Shown one piece after another: positions 34,791 through 43,531 of a stretch of DNA of 64,000 nt. Source of the DNA: JBGSIC01 sp041751875. Lineage in GTDB: Bacteria > Bdellovibrionota > FAC87 > UBA2466 > JACKAF01. The notes under the pieces were generated by a model that saw nothing but the letters and a program-made list of their open reading frames with translations, searched no databases and was not told where the DNA came from. Within the stretch, counting starts at the first letter, position 1; each line of letters starts with the position of its first letter. The position numbers and the translations under genes were made by a program. The stretch is from positions 186,001 to 250,000 of the forward strand of contig JBGSIC010000029.1 of the NCBI GenBank assembly GCA_041751875.1, read 5' to 3'.

Positions 34791-36272
34791 TTAGAGAATC
34801 GAGGCGATTGAACTTTCGACAAACCGAAGGACGGGGGTGAACCAAAGACCCATCACCACGGTGGGGATGGCAAGACCTACCAATGCAATCCCGTTATAAA
34901 GCGATAACGAGGAGCGGGAGGCTTCAGGCCCTTCTAACCACATCTCTCGCAGAATCTTTGCGTAGTAGTACATGGAAACTACACTGTTCAGGACGCCCAA
35001 AATAGCCAGCCACATAAATGAGCCGCTCTTTACGATGGATCCGAAAAGCAAAAGCTTCCCAATAAAACCGGAAAACATAGGAATCCCCGCGAGCGATGCT
35101 AGGAAAATAGTCATCGTTACGCCGAGAACGGGCATCGACCAACCGGTTCCGCGGAAAGCATCTAGCTTGTCCGAGCCCTTGATATCGCTCACAACCGAGA
35201 TAACCCAGAAAGCGCCGAAGTTGGTGGCGCAGTAGGCGATAATATAAAACAGAATGGCTCCGAGGCCCATCGCTTCCAAGGTCAAAAGACCCATGAGCAT
35301 ATAACCCACGTGCGCGATGCTGGAGTAAGCGAGCATGCGTTTCGTGCTGGTTTGCCCAATCGCCGACAGATTACCCACCGTCATGGTCACCGCCGAAAGG
35401 ATTGCCAAGAACCAAAGCGCAGATTCGCCACCCATGAGCTGCCAGGTCCCCGTTTCGCCTTTCACGGTAAGGACATCAAGGAAGAAACGGATAAAGGCGG
35501 CAAAGCCCGCTGCTTTGGGAGCCACTGAGAAAAAGGTCGCAACCGGTGTGGGAGAGCCTTCGTAAACATCAGGAGTCCAGAAATGCATCGGGAAGGCTGA
35601 AATTTTGTAAGCCAAACCCGCGTAAATTAAGAGCAGGCTCACCGGAAGTACAACCGGCAACGAGGCGTGATTTGCCTGAAGGTAGACGGCGATTTCCGTG
35701 TAGTTCAACGAGCCGGTAATGCCGTAAATCCAGCTGAAACCATAAACCATCAAGGACGAAGCGAGTGCGCCAAAAACAAAATACTTAAAGGAGGCTTCGT
35801 TGGAGCGAAGGTCTTCGTGCTTAAAGCCGGCCAAGATGAAGGAAATGATACTGACGGTTTCAATGCCCATATAAAGGATGAGCAAGTTGGTCGAAGTCGC
35901 CATCAGGCACATGCCGAAAATGACACAAAGAAGCAGCAGGCAGAACTCCATTCGATTGGGCGGAGTGAGATCTTTAGAGCCGTAGCTTAGGTAAGCTGCT
36001 GCTGCGCCAGAGAAAAAGAAAACATAGCGAAAAAATGCCGAAAAAGAATCGTTTGCGAGTGTGTCGTAGAAAAAGCGGGATGGTGTTTCAAGGCTCACCC
36101 AATAGGTCAGTCCTCCTGCAATCAGACAACCCACAGCGACCAAGATAAAAGGCACCTTATTCTCACGTGTTTTCGGAAAAACCGAATCGAGTGTGAACAA
36201 CAATACCAAGAACACCACGATGCAGATCTCGGGGCTCAGGCGAATCAGATTTTGAACTAAAGATAAATCCAT
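34791..36272 (-). CDS. nuoN: NADH-quinone oxidoreductase subunit N, set B
   Basis: 493 residues. Antiporter-like subunit with YMGIETVSIISFILAGF (helix-5 Glu), YKISAFPMHFWTPDVYEGSP (Lys-containing signature) and TSTKRMLAYSSIAHVGYMLM (central Lys). Similar length to NuoN of set A but clearly different sequence. Last gene of set B. The gap of 73 bp to set A contains no convincing rho-independent terminator. Confidence 0.93.
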   Translation of the reverse strand: MDLSLVQNLIRLSPEICIVVFLVLLFTLDSVFPKTRENKVPFILVAVGCLIAGGLTYWVSLETPSRFFYDTLANDSFSAFFRYVFFFSGAAAAYLSYGSKDLTPPNRMEFCLLLLCVIFGMCLMATSTNLLILYMGIETVSIISFILAGFKHEDLRSNEASFKYFVFGALASSLMVYGFSWIYGITGSLNYTEIAVYLQANHASLPVVLPVSLLLIYAGLAYKISAFPMHFWTPDVYEGSPTPVATFFSVAPKAAGFAAFIRFFLDVLTVKGETGTWQLMGGESALWFLAILSAVTMTVGNLSAIGQTSTKRMLAYSSIAHVGYMLMGLLTLEAMGLGAILFYIIAYCATNFGAFWVISVVSDIKGSDKLDAFRGTGWSMPVLGVTMTIFLASLAGIPMFSGFIGKLLLFGSIVKSGSFMWLAILGVLNSVVSMYYYAKILREMWLEGPEASRSSLSLYNGIALVGLAIPTVVMGLWFTPVLRFVESSIASIL

Positions 36273-36276
36273 AAAA

Positions 36277-37782
36277 CTAGCTAATAATCGTGAGTAGTTT
36301 CGCTACCGACTGTCCCATCAGATTCAAAACGGGCATTGGGTAAACACCAAAAACAATCACCATGATCGTCAAAGGTACTAAAGTGAAACGTTCGCGCCAG
36401 TTCATATCGGTCAAATTAGCCCACTCTTCATTGAGAGGTCCTAAGAAGACGCGCATAAACATCCAAAGCAGATAGGCTGCGCCCAGCACGATACCGAGCG
36501 AACCAATCAAGACATAAACCTGGAACTTAGGAACGGAAAAGGCGCCTAGGAATACGAGCGCTTCACTCACAAACCCGCTTAGCCCCGGTAAACCCAGGGA
36601 AGCGAATACTGCGATCGCCATAAAGCCGGTGTAGACCGGAACGACCGCGGCGATGCCGCCAAAACCTTTGGTGCCGTCGGGCTTTACAATCCAACGGTGG
36701 TGGGCCCGGTCGTAAAGGACGCCGACCAAAAGAAAGAGCATCGCGGTGGAAGTGCCGTGGTTAAACATCTGCAGTACCGCCCCGTTAACTCCCGCTGTGG
36801 TCAAACTTGCCATTCCCAAAAGCACGTATCCCATGTGTGAAACAGAGGAATAAGCGACGAGTTTCTTGAGATCGGTTTGAGCCATCGCGCAGTAGGCGCC
36901 GTAGAGAATACTGATAATGCCCAAAATCGCCATCGCATCAGCCGCCCAGATGGTCGACTGAGGCAAGATGGGAAAGCTGATGCGCAGAAGACCGTAGGTA
37001 CCCATCTTCAGGAGCACGCCCGCCAGAATGACAGAAACCGCGGTCGGGGCTTCCACGTGCGCCCAAGGCAACCAGGTATGAAAAGGCCAGCTGGGGATCT
37101 TGATCGCAAACCCAATAAAGAGAGCGATAAAGAAAACCTTGCTCATCGATAACTCCCAGCCCAACAACGATATCGTGTGCGTGTTGAAGGGATTATTCGC
37201 GGCGAGCTTGATGAGATCAAACGTGTGTGGCTCAGAGGTAAAGTACATGGCCAGCATAGTGAGAAGCATGAGCACGGAGCCGGCAAACGTGTAGATAAAG
37301 AATTTCGTGGCTGCGTAGACTTTATTCTTCCCGCCCCAGATACCGATGAGGAAATACATCGGAAGGAGCATCGCTTCCCAAAACACAAAGAACAGGAAGA
37401 AATCCAGCGCGCAGAAAACACCCAACATGCCTGTTTCGAGCATGAGGAACATGGCGAAGTAGCCCTTCACTCCTTTGTCGATGTTCCATGAAGCAAAGAT
37501 ACACAGGAACGAAAGCAGCACGGTCAAAAGGAGCATCGGCATACTCAACCCGTCGATGCCCACGTAATATTCAATGTTAAAGGGCGGAATCCAGGCGACT
37601 TGCTGTGCAAACTGAATCGCCGCAGTGGTTCGGTCAAACTTCGCGAGTACGGCTAAGCAGAGCAAGAAAGGAACGGCCGTACTGGCTACAGCCATCCAGC
37701 GCACCAAATTCTCTCGATTGCGCGGCATCGCCAAGATGGCGGCGGCCCCAATCAAAGGTGAAAAAATGATCCAACTAAGCAT
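36277..37782 (-). CDS. nuoM: NADH-quinone oxidoreductase subunit M, set B
   Basis: 501 residues. FFVFWEAMLLPMYFLIGIWG contains the helix-5 Glu. FAIKIPSWPFHTWLPWAHVE carries the pumping Lys and APTAVSVILAGVLLKMGTYG follows. TDLKKLVAYSSVSHMGYVLL holds the central Lys. All expected charged residues are present, so it should be functional. Follows nuoL of set B after 12 bp. Confidence 0.94.
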   Translation of the reverse strand: MLSWIIFSPLIGAAAILAMPRNRENLVRWMAVASTAVPFLLCLAVLAKFDRTTAAIQFAQQVAWIPPFNIEYYVGIDGLSMPMLLLTVLLSFLCIFASWNIDKGVKGYFAMFLMLETGMLGVFCALDFFLFFVFWEAMLLPMYFLIGIWGGKNKVYAATKFFIYTFAGSVLMLLTMLAMYFTSEPHTFDLIKLAANNPFNTHTISLLGWELSMSKVFFIALFIGFAIKIPSWPFHTWLPWAHVEAPTAVSVILAGVLLKMGTYGLLRISFPILPQSTIWAADAMAILGIISILYGAYCAMAQTDLKKLVAYSSVSHMGYVLLGMASLTTAGVNGAVLQMFNHGTSTAMLFLLVGVLYDRAHHRWIVKPDGTKGFGGIAAVVPVYTGFMAIAVFASLGLPGLSGFVSEALVFLGAFSVPKFQVYVLIGSLGIVLGAAYLLWMFMRVFLGPLNEEWANLTDMNWRERFTLVPLTIMVIVFGVYPMPVLNLMGQSVAKLLTIIS

Positions 37783-37794
37783 ACGTCAGTCCCC

Positions 37795-39876
37795 TTACAT
37801 TATGGCGTAAATCAAAACGGCGCTAAAAAAGAGCGCCACAAGCATCAAATATTGCTGCACCTGGCCCGTTTGCAGGCGGCGCAGAGCCCAGCCTCCGGCG
37901 GCCGCGGCGTTCGCGGTGCCATCAACCAAAATACGATCGACCACGATTTCATCGAACTTACCGACCACACTCTTAACCACCATCGTAACGTCTTTCCAAC
38001 CATCGACAAAAATACGATCGACCACGTTGTCGTCAAAGTTGGCTAGAGCGCGGTTCCAAACCAAAAGACCCTTTTGGATAAGAATATTGATGTAGAGGTA
38101 GTCGAAATAATATTTGTTTTCGAGAATGCTGTGCACGAAGGACAAGCGTTCCTTGATTCTCGCCGCTGGAATAATTTTTCGGTAATACGTAATCGTGGAG
38201 AGAAAAATGCCCAATCCCGCGATGCAAAGTGAAATAACCAGCGCCAACGAATGCGCGTGGTGCACCACGTGCTCATCACCAGGGTGCAGGTTGATGCCTG
38301 ATTGTTGCGCGACCACGTTGATGGCTTTGTCAAACCACTCCACCGGTGCCACCGCGTCTACCGCGTGAATGCCCGTGGGGCCCGCGAACCAAATGGCGAG
38401 CGAAAGACCTGCGAGGATGAGTGTGCCGCCTACCATGTTCCAAGGCATTTCATGCGCATGGGTGTGTTTGTGCTCGTTGTGAGGCGAACCAAAGAACGTC
38501 ATGTAAATAAGGCGGAACATGTAGAAAGCGGTCAAGCCAGCCGCGCAGAAGCCAAAGAAGGGAAGGACGTAATGCCCGGGGTGCTGCATAGCAAAACCCA
38601 GCACGTCGCCTAAAATGCGGTCCTTACTCACAAATCCCGAGAAAAAGGGCACGCCCGCGATAGCGAGAGTTGCCACAAACATCGACAAGAAAGTCAGAGG
38701 CATCTTCGAGCGCAAGCCACCCATTTCCCGCATGTCCTGCGTGTGAACGGCGTGAATCACGCTACCGGAACAAAGGAACAAACAAGCTTTGAAAAGTGCG
38801 TGGGTAATCAGATGGAGGAATGCGGGTGCGAATGACCCGACACCCATTCCCAAGACCATGTAACCCAATTGGCTAATCGTGGAATAAGCGAGCACTTTTT
38901 TAATGTCGTTTTGCACGAGCGCAAGCATTGCCGCGAAGAACGCCGTGATACCGCCCACGTAGGCGACATAAATCAAAACCGTGTGCGAAGCTTCCAGAAG
39001 CGGAAACATGCGAATAAGGAGAAACACACCACCCGATACCATGGTTGCAGCGTGAATCAGGGCGGAAACGGGTGTCGGACCGGCCATCGCATCAGGCAAC
39101 CAAATTTGCAACGGGAACTGTGCCGACTTACCTACTGTGCCCATCAAAACCATAAAGCCAATGAAAGTCAGAGCAGGTATTCCCAGCAGCGTCTTATCGG
39201 CGGCAAAACCCGATTGAATCCCCTGGTAAAGTTCCTCGAAGTTGCTGGTGCCGAAAACCACATAAAGACCCATCAAGCCCAAGAAAAGGCCCGTGTCCCC
39301 AACTCGGGTGGTCATAAACGCTTTCAGGCTCGCGTTTATCGACGTTTCTTTCTTGTAGTAGAAACCGATGAGAAGGTACGAGCACACACCCATTAGCTCC
39401 CAGCAGACAAAGAACGTAAGGAGGTTGTCCGAGACCACCAAACCCAACATGGCGGCTGAGAACATGGAAATATAGGCGAAGAACAGATGGTAGCGCTCTT
39501 CACCTTTCATATAACCCGTCGAGAAAAGGTGAATCAAGAAGCAGCAGAGCGTGACCATCATGAGCATGATGGCGGTGAGGTTGTTCACCAAGATACCGAT
39601 AGCAATGTCAAAGGTCGGAGCCGAAACGTCGGGATGCGATGCCATGAAGGAATCGGGAATAGGCAAGGGAAGCGAGATCCAATTGAAGCTTGCGATGGCG
39701 TGTACATCCGAGGTCGCGAGCAACTGTAAGAAGATGGGAACCGCCAAGATGAGCGAACCCAAAATAGCGCCCACAGAAACCCAATCACCCTGACGGGGGA
39801 GTTTTTTGCCAATCGAGACCTGAATTAAAAAGGCACTCAACGGCAGTAAAAATATCCAAATACTAGACTGGATCAT
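37795..39876 (-). CDS. nuoL: NADH-quinone oxidoreductase subunit L, set B (long form with repeated C-terminal unit)
   Basis: 693 residues. Core motifs are intact: CWELMGVCSYLLIGFYY (helix-5 acidic residue), GKSAQFPLQIWLPDAMAGPT (pumping Lys), PVSALIHAATMVSGGVFL, and DIKKVLAYSTISQLGYMVLG. Near the C-terminus the lateral-helix region carries two copies of FDxxVVDRIxVDG spaced 27 residues (81 bp) apart, before LRRLQTGQVQQYLMLVALFF, the usual NuoL ending. Also has a His-rich loop (EHKHTHAHEMPW). The duplication explains part of the extra length relative to set A. Confidence 0.94.
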   Translation of the reverse strand: MIQSSIWIFLLPLSAFLIQVSIGKKLPRQGDWVSVGAILGSLILAVPIFLQLLATSDVHAIASFNWISLPLPIPDSFMASHPDVSAPTFDIAIGILVNNLTAIMLMMVTLCCFLIHLFSTGYMKGEERYHLFFAYISMFSAAMLGLVVSDNLLTFFVCWELMGVCSYLLIGFYYKKETSINASLKAFMTTRVGDTGLFLGLMGLYVVFGTSNFEELYQGIQSGFAADKTLLGIPALTFIGFMVLMGTVGKSAQFPLQIWLPDAMAGPTPVSALIHAATMVSGGVFLLIRMFPLLEASHTVLIYVAYVGGITAFFAAMLALVQNDIKKVLAYSTISQLGYMVLGMGVGSFAPAFLHLITHALFKACLFLCSGSVIHAVHTQDMREMGGLRSKMPLTFLSMFVATLAIAGVPFFSGFVSKDRILGDVLGFAMQHPGHYVLPFFGFCAAGLTAFYMFRLIYMTFFGSPHNEHKHTHAHEMPWNMVGGTLILAGLSLAIWFAGPTGIHAVDAVAPVEWFDKAINVVAQQSGINLHPGDEHVVHHAHSLALVISLCIAGLGIFLSTITYYRKIIPAARIKERLSFVHSILENKYYFDYLYINILIQKGLLVWNRALANFDDNVVDRIFVDGWKDVTMVVKSVVGKFDEIVVDRILVDGTANAAAAGGWALRRLQTGQVQQYLMLVALFFSAVLIYAIM

Positions 39877-39878
39877 TC

Positions 39879-40205
39879 TTAGTTCCTCAGCAAATTCGCT
39901 TCGCTGGCGTCAATCGTTTCACGCAAACGGTACAAGCGTAAAATGACCGCCAGCGCGACCGCCGCCTCGGCAGCCGCAATGATAATGATAAAGAGGGTAA
40001 AAATTTGTCCATCAATCGCAGCGGTTCGGTATTTGCTAAAGGCGATGAAGTTTAGGCCCGCGGCGTTCAAAATAAGTTCGATGCCCAATAGAATGCCAAT
40101 GGAATTGCGGCGATAAATCACGGCGATCATGCCCAAAGCAGCCAGGATCATGCCGATGAACAAGAAACCATGCAGTCCCGTCATCCAATCCAAAAATGTC
40201 ATCAT
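39879..40205 (-). CDS. nuoK: NADH-quinone oxidoreductase subunit K, set B
   Basis: 108 residues from the ATG at 40205, which overlaps the nuoJ stop by 4 bp (ATGA); the frame extends to an ATG at 40223 inside nuoJ, which would add six residues. Glu motifs are ILLGIELILNAAGLNFIAF and IIAAAEAAVALAVILRLYR. Three hydrophobic helices. GAGG lies 5 nt before the chosen start. Confidence 0.93.
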   Translation of the reverse strand: MMTFLDWMTGLHGFLFIGMILAALGMIAVIYRRNSIGILLGIELILNAAGLNFIAFSKYRTAAIDGQIFTLFIIIIAAAEAAVALAVILRLYRLRETIDASEANLLRN

Positions 40206-40720
40206 CGGGGCCTCGCTATCCATACCGCACCCACCAACGCCCCCAGTAGCAGGACGGTGACGCCTTCAAAAGGAAGGAGATAGTTGTTCAAAAGTGCTTC
40301 GCCGATCAAATTGGTCTTGGGGCTACCCGCAAAAGCTTCGAAGTTGGCCGGAGGCGACGACAGAACGCGGTTGGCGAGCTCTTCGGCTGCTTTGTAGAAA
40401 AAGGGCACAAGGCCGATCCCGACCAGCAGGAACGGAATCGCCATCCGCTTACGCGTATCACGCAACTTTATTTGGTAAAGCCAGCTGGTCAACATAATGG
40501 CGAACAACACCAAAATGGTGACGCCACCGATGTAAACAATCACTTGAACGCCCGCGATAAAGTCTGCACCCGCGAACAGGAACATGACAGTCACCCCTAA
40601 AAAGGTGAAAAGGAGCGCGACGGATGCATACAAAATGTTGGGATGAAAGGTGACAAGCAAAGCAGACGCAACCGTAAGGAGTTGAGCTACTGCGAGAACG
40701 ATTTTTGCCGTTTCAGACAT
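40202..40720 (-). CDS. nuoJ: NADH-quinone oxidoreductase subunit J, set B
   Basis: 172 residues with five hydrophobic segments. The signature helix reads FIAGVQVIVYIGGVTILVLF, matching NuoJ/ND6 helix 3. The N-terminal half (NILYASVALLFTFLGVTVMF) is also typical. A polar loop around SPPANFEAFAGSPKTN precedes the last helix. Lies 18 bp after nuoH. Confidence 0.93.
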   Translation of the reverse strand: MSETAKIVLAVAQLLTVASALLVTFHPNILYASVALLFTFLGVTVMFLFAGADFIAGVQVIVYIGGVTILVLFAIMLTSWLYQIKLRDTRKRMAIPFLLVGIGLVPFFYKAAEELANRVLSSPPANFEAFAGSPKTNLIGEALLNNYLLPFEGVTVLLLGALVGAVWIARPR

Positions 40721-40738
40721 CTTCTACACCTAAGTTAC

Positions 40739-41878
40739 TCAGCCGTGGCCGGAGCCAAATAGCAGCTGAGCCAGAGATCTTCCGTTAAAGACCCACATCC
40801 ATACCGCCGTACCAAACAGATTGATCAGCGACAAGGGGACGAGCCCCTTCCAGCACATACCCATCAACTGATCGACGCGCAGACGAGGCAGCGTCCAGCG
40901 CAGCCACATGACGACAAACACAAGCAATAGCGTTTTTATCGAAAACATCGCGAGCTGCACTAAAATAATGATCGCTTCGGGAAACTTGATCCACATCTGG
41001 TCCAAGTTAAGGAAGGGGATGTGCCAGCCACCCAAGTAGAGCGCCGTCAAAACGGCGCACATCACGAAGACTTCCGCAAATTCGCCCAGCGCGTACAAAC
41101 CAAAACGCATCCCAGAAAATTCCGTGTTGAAGCCGGAAACAAGCTCCGATTCCGCCTCGGGCAAATCGAAAGGAATGCGATTGGTTTCCGCCAGTCCCGC
41201 GATGAAGAGTAGAAAGGCAGCGCAAAAACAAAAAGGATTGTGAAACAGATTCCAGAAGTGATACTGACCCGTGGTTGCTCCCGACCAAGCCCAGCCTTGT
41301 TGCTCGACGATAGTTCCCACTTGGAGCGTTCCCGAAATTAAAACCACCGGCAAAATGGAAAGAGCTACCGGTATTTCGTAGCTCACAATCTGCGCGGCAC
41401 CGCGCAGTCCGCCCAATAGAGACCATTTATTATTGGAAGACCATGAGCCCAACAAGATGCCCGGCGCTACAAGCGTGGTAACGGCTAAAATATAGAGAAC
41501 ACCGATATTAAGGTCGGCCCCCATAAGATACTTGCTTAAGGGAAGAGCCGCGAACGCAGAGCACGCACCCATCACGACGAGAAGGGGTGCCAGGTTGTAC
41601 AAAAATTTATCGGCGCCATCAGGAATGAAGTCTTCCTTTGTGATCATTTTCACGGCGTCCGCAAGGAACTGAAGAATTCCGTAAGGGCCCACTCGGTTGG
41701 GGCCAACGCGATCTTGAAAGTCTGCTGCCACTTTACGTTCGACGTAAGTGGCAAATCCGCCGAAAGGCAGAGCAACCAAGTAGATAATAAGGAAAGCCGA
41801 AAGGGCAGCCCACACCCAAATGGGGCCGGCGCCAATCCAAGTCTGCATTGAGTGGGCGAATAAGGCGGAATTTCCCAT
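40739..41878 (-). CDS. nuoH: NADH-quinone oxidoreductase subunit H, set B
   Basis: 379 residues. GFATYVERKVAADFQDRVGP followed by NRVGPYG is signature 1; AETNRIPFDLPEAESELVSG is signature 2. The extra ~25 residues relative to set A are at the N-terminus (MGNSALFAHSMQTW) and the C-terminus. The start codon directly abuts the nuoA stop with no gap. Confidence 0.94.
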   Translation of the reverse strand: MGNSALFAHSMQTWIGAGPIWVWAALSAFLIIYLVALPFGGFATYVERKVAADFQDRVGPNRVGPYGILQFLADAVKMITKEDFIPDGADKFLYNLAPLLVVMGACSAFAALPLSKYLMGADLNIGVLYILAVTTLVAPGILLGSWSSNNKWSLLGGLRGAAQIVSYEIPVALSILPVVLISGTLQVGTIVEQQGWAWSGATTGQYHFWNLFHNPFCFCAAFLLFIAGLAETNRIPFDLPEAESELVSGFNTEFSGMRFGLYALGEFAEVFVMCAVLTALYLGGWHIPFLNLDQMWIKFPEAIIILVQLAMFSIKTLLLVFVVMWLRWTLPRLRVDQLMGMCWKGLVPLSLINLFGTAVWMWVFNGRSLAQLLFGSGHG

Positions 41879-42283
41879 TTATTTCTTGTTCCCCGTTTGC
41901 GCGACACCTTTGATCCACTCCAAGTCGCCTCGCACCCAACAGTAAGCAAGGCCTGAGAGGAGAAGACCAACAAACAAAAAGATTTTTGCAAATGCGAGTC
42001 CGCCGTTGCCACTTTCAATTGCCGCTTTGTAGACGGTAGCAGCCGGGAAAACAGTTGCGACTTCTACGTCAAAAATAATGAAGATAATCGCCACAACGTA
42101 AAAGCGAATATTGAACTTGATCCAGGCATCACCGACAGGGGGTTCACCGCACTCGTAGGCCATTGTTTTATTGGCCGAGCCTTTTTTCTGCGGACGAATG
42201 ATCCAACCAATCCCCAGCATGAGGGGGACCGTAAGGCATGAGATGATAAGGAACCACAGTGCTGTGATGTAACCGGTTTCCAC
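41879..42283 (-). CDS. nuoA: NADH-quinone oxidoreductase subunit A, set B
   Basis: 134 residues. MAYECGEPPVGDAW carries the conserved quinone-site Cys loop, and RFYVVAIIFIIFDVEVATVF is the helix-2 signature. Gly/Lys-rich C-terminal tail. First gene of the fourteen-gene block; the promoter should lie in the 237-bp gap shared with the divergent gpsA. Confidence 0.95.
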   Translation of the reverse strand: METGYITALWFLIISCLTVPLMLGIGWIIRPQKKGSANKTMAYECGEPPVGDAWIKFNIRFYVVAIIFIIFDVEVATVFPAATVYKAAIESGNGGLAFAKIFLFVGLLLSGLAYCWVRGDLEWIKGVAQTGNKK

Positions 42284-42355
42284 CGCGTAACCTCTTCTAA
42301 CGACCCATTCTGAAGACCCGCTCGGCGCCGTTGAGGTGCCAGCTAAGTGCTTGAA

Positions 42356-42402
42356 ATTATAAAATCTCGCAGAAAACTAACTTGGGCTCTGCAGGCTGTC
42401 AA
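42356..42402 (-). promoter_or_regulatory. Candidate promoter of the nuo block
   Basis: On the minus strand an exact TATAAT lies at 42361-42356 and an exact TTGACA at 42402-42397, both in the gap upstream of nuoA of set B. They are about 35 bp apart, too far to be one sigma-70 promoter, so each would need a weaker partner (TAGTTT as -10 for TTGACA). Suggestive only. Confidence 0.35.
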
Positions 42403-42520
42403 CGGGGAACTCCCCACATAACACACCATGTCAAAAGCTGATCCGCTTTTGCAAAGGTGACTCTCTTTCCTAGCGCGTATAGGCTACGCGGGCGTTTGAC
42501 GAGAAAAGAAAGGAACGCGG

Positions 42521-43531
42521 ATGGCGGACGAAAAAGTAGCCGTTTTGGGTGCCGGAAGTTGGGGCACCGCTGTGGCCAACGTGCTCGCGGACAATGGTGT
42601 GTCGACGGTAATATGGGGACGAGACGCTTCCGTTTTGAAATCGATTCAGCAAGAGCACCGAAATAAAAAATACTGTCCGGACATGTCGCTCAATCCCGCG
42701 CTGAGAGCGGATTCCGAGCTGGATGCTGTGCTAACGCAGTGCAATATTATTGTGAGCGCTATTCCCACTCAGGAGATTCGCAACGTTTTGGGCCCGGTGG
42801 GTAAACGCCTAACAGGAAAATGGATCGTCAACGCTTCGAAGGGCATCGAAGAAGGAACGCATCTAAGAATTAGTGAGATCTTTAAGCAGATTGCACCGGG
42901 TGCTCCTTATTTGGTTCTTTCCGGGCCGAGTTTTGCAAAAGAAGTACTCGCCCGACAGCCCACGGCGGTTACCGCCGCTAGTAAAGATTTGGCGATGGCG
43001 CAAACTGTCCAGAAACTTTTTTCCGCACCCTACTTTCGTGTTTATCGTTCTACCGATGTAGTGGGCGTGGAACTGGGAGGAGCGCTCAAGAACGTGATCG
43101 CTATCGCGACAGGGATCGCCGCGGGAGTCGGTTTTGGCTACAACGCGCAAGCGGCCATCATTAATAGAGGGGTGGCGGAGATTTTGCGAATGGGACGCCG
43201 CCTGGGCGCCGATCCTATGACATTTTTGGGACTGGCAGGAATGGGCGACCTCATTTTGACCTGCACGGGATCGCTTAGCCGTAACCGTCGTCTGGGCGAA
43301 GGACTGGGGGCAGGTAGGAAACTAGATGAAGTCTCCAAAGCGCTCGGTGGGGTCGCCGAAGGCGCGCACACCACCAAAGCTGTTTATGAAATCGCCCGTA
43401 AGCAGGGGATCGATATGCCGATTACCGAACAAATCTACCGCATTCTTTACGAAGACCAACCCATCAAAAAAGCACTCACCGATCTCATGAGCCGTGATCT
43501 TAAAGAGGAGTGGGAGGGCGCTCTTCTTTAG
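42521..43531 (+). CDS. gpsA: Glycerol-3-phosphate dehydrogenase [NAD(P)+] GpsA
   Basis: 336 residues. Makes sn-glycerol 3-phosphate from dihydroxyacetone phosphate for phospholipid synthesis. N-terminal dinucleotide loop VLGAGSWGTAVANVL, then VNASKGIEEGT and LSGPSFAKEV. The catalytic Lys lies in GGALKNVIAIATGIAAG; the C-terminal GLAGMGDLILTCTGSLSRNR block is also diagnostic. AGGAA lies 8 nt before the ATG. Its stop codon overlaps the start region of mfd. Confidence 0.95.
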   Translation: MADEKVAVLGAGSWGTAVANVLADNGVSTVIWGRDASVLKSIQQEHRNKKYCPDMSLNPALRADSELDAVLTQCNIIVSAIPTQEIRNVLGPVGKRLTGKWIVNASKGIEEGTHLRISEIFKQIAPGAPYLVLSGPSFAKEVLARQPTAVTAASKDLAMAQTVQKLFSAPYFRVYRSTDVVGVELGGALKNVIAIATGIAAGVGFGYNAQAAIINRGVAEILRMGRRLGADPMTFLGLAGMGDLILTCTGSLSRNRRLGEGLGAGRKLDEVSKALGGVAEGAHTTKAVYEIARKQGIDMPITEQIYRILYEDQPIKKALTDLMSRDLKEEWEGALL

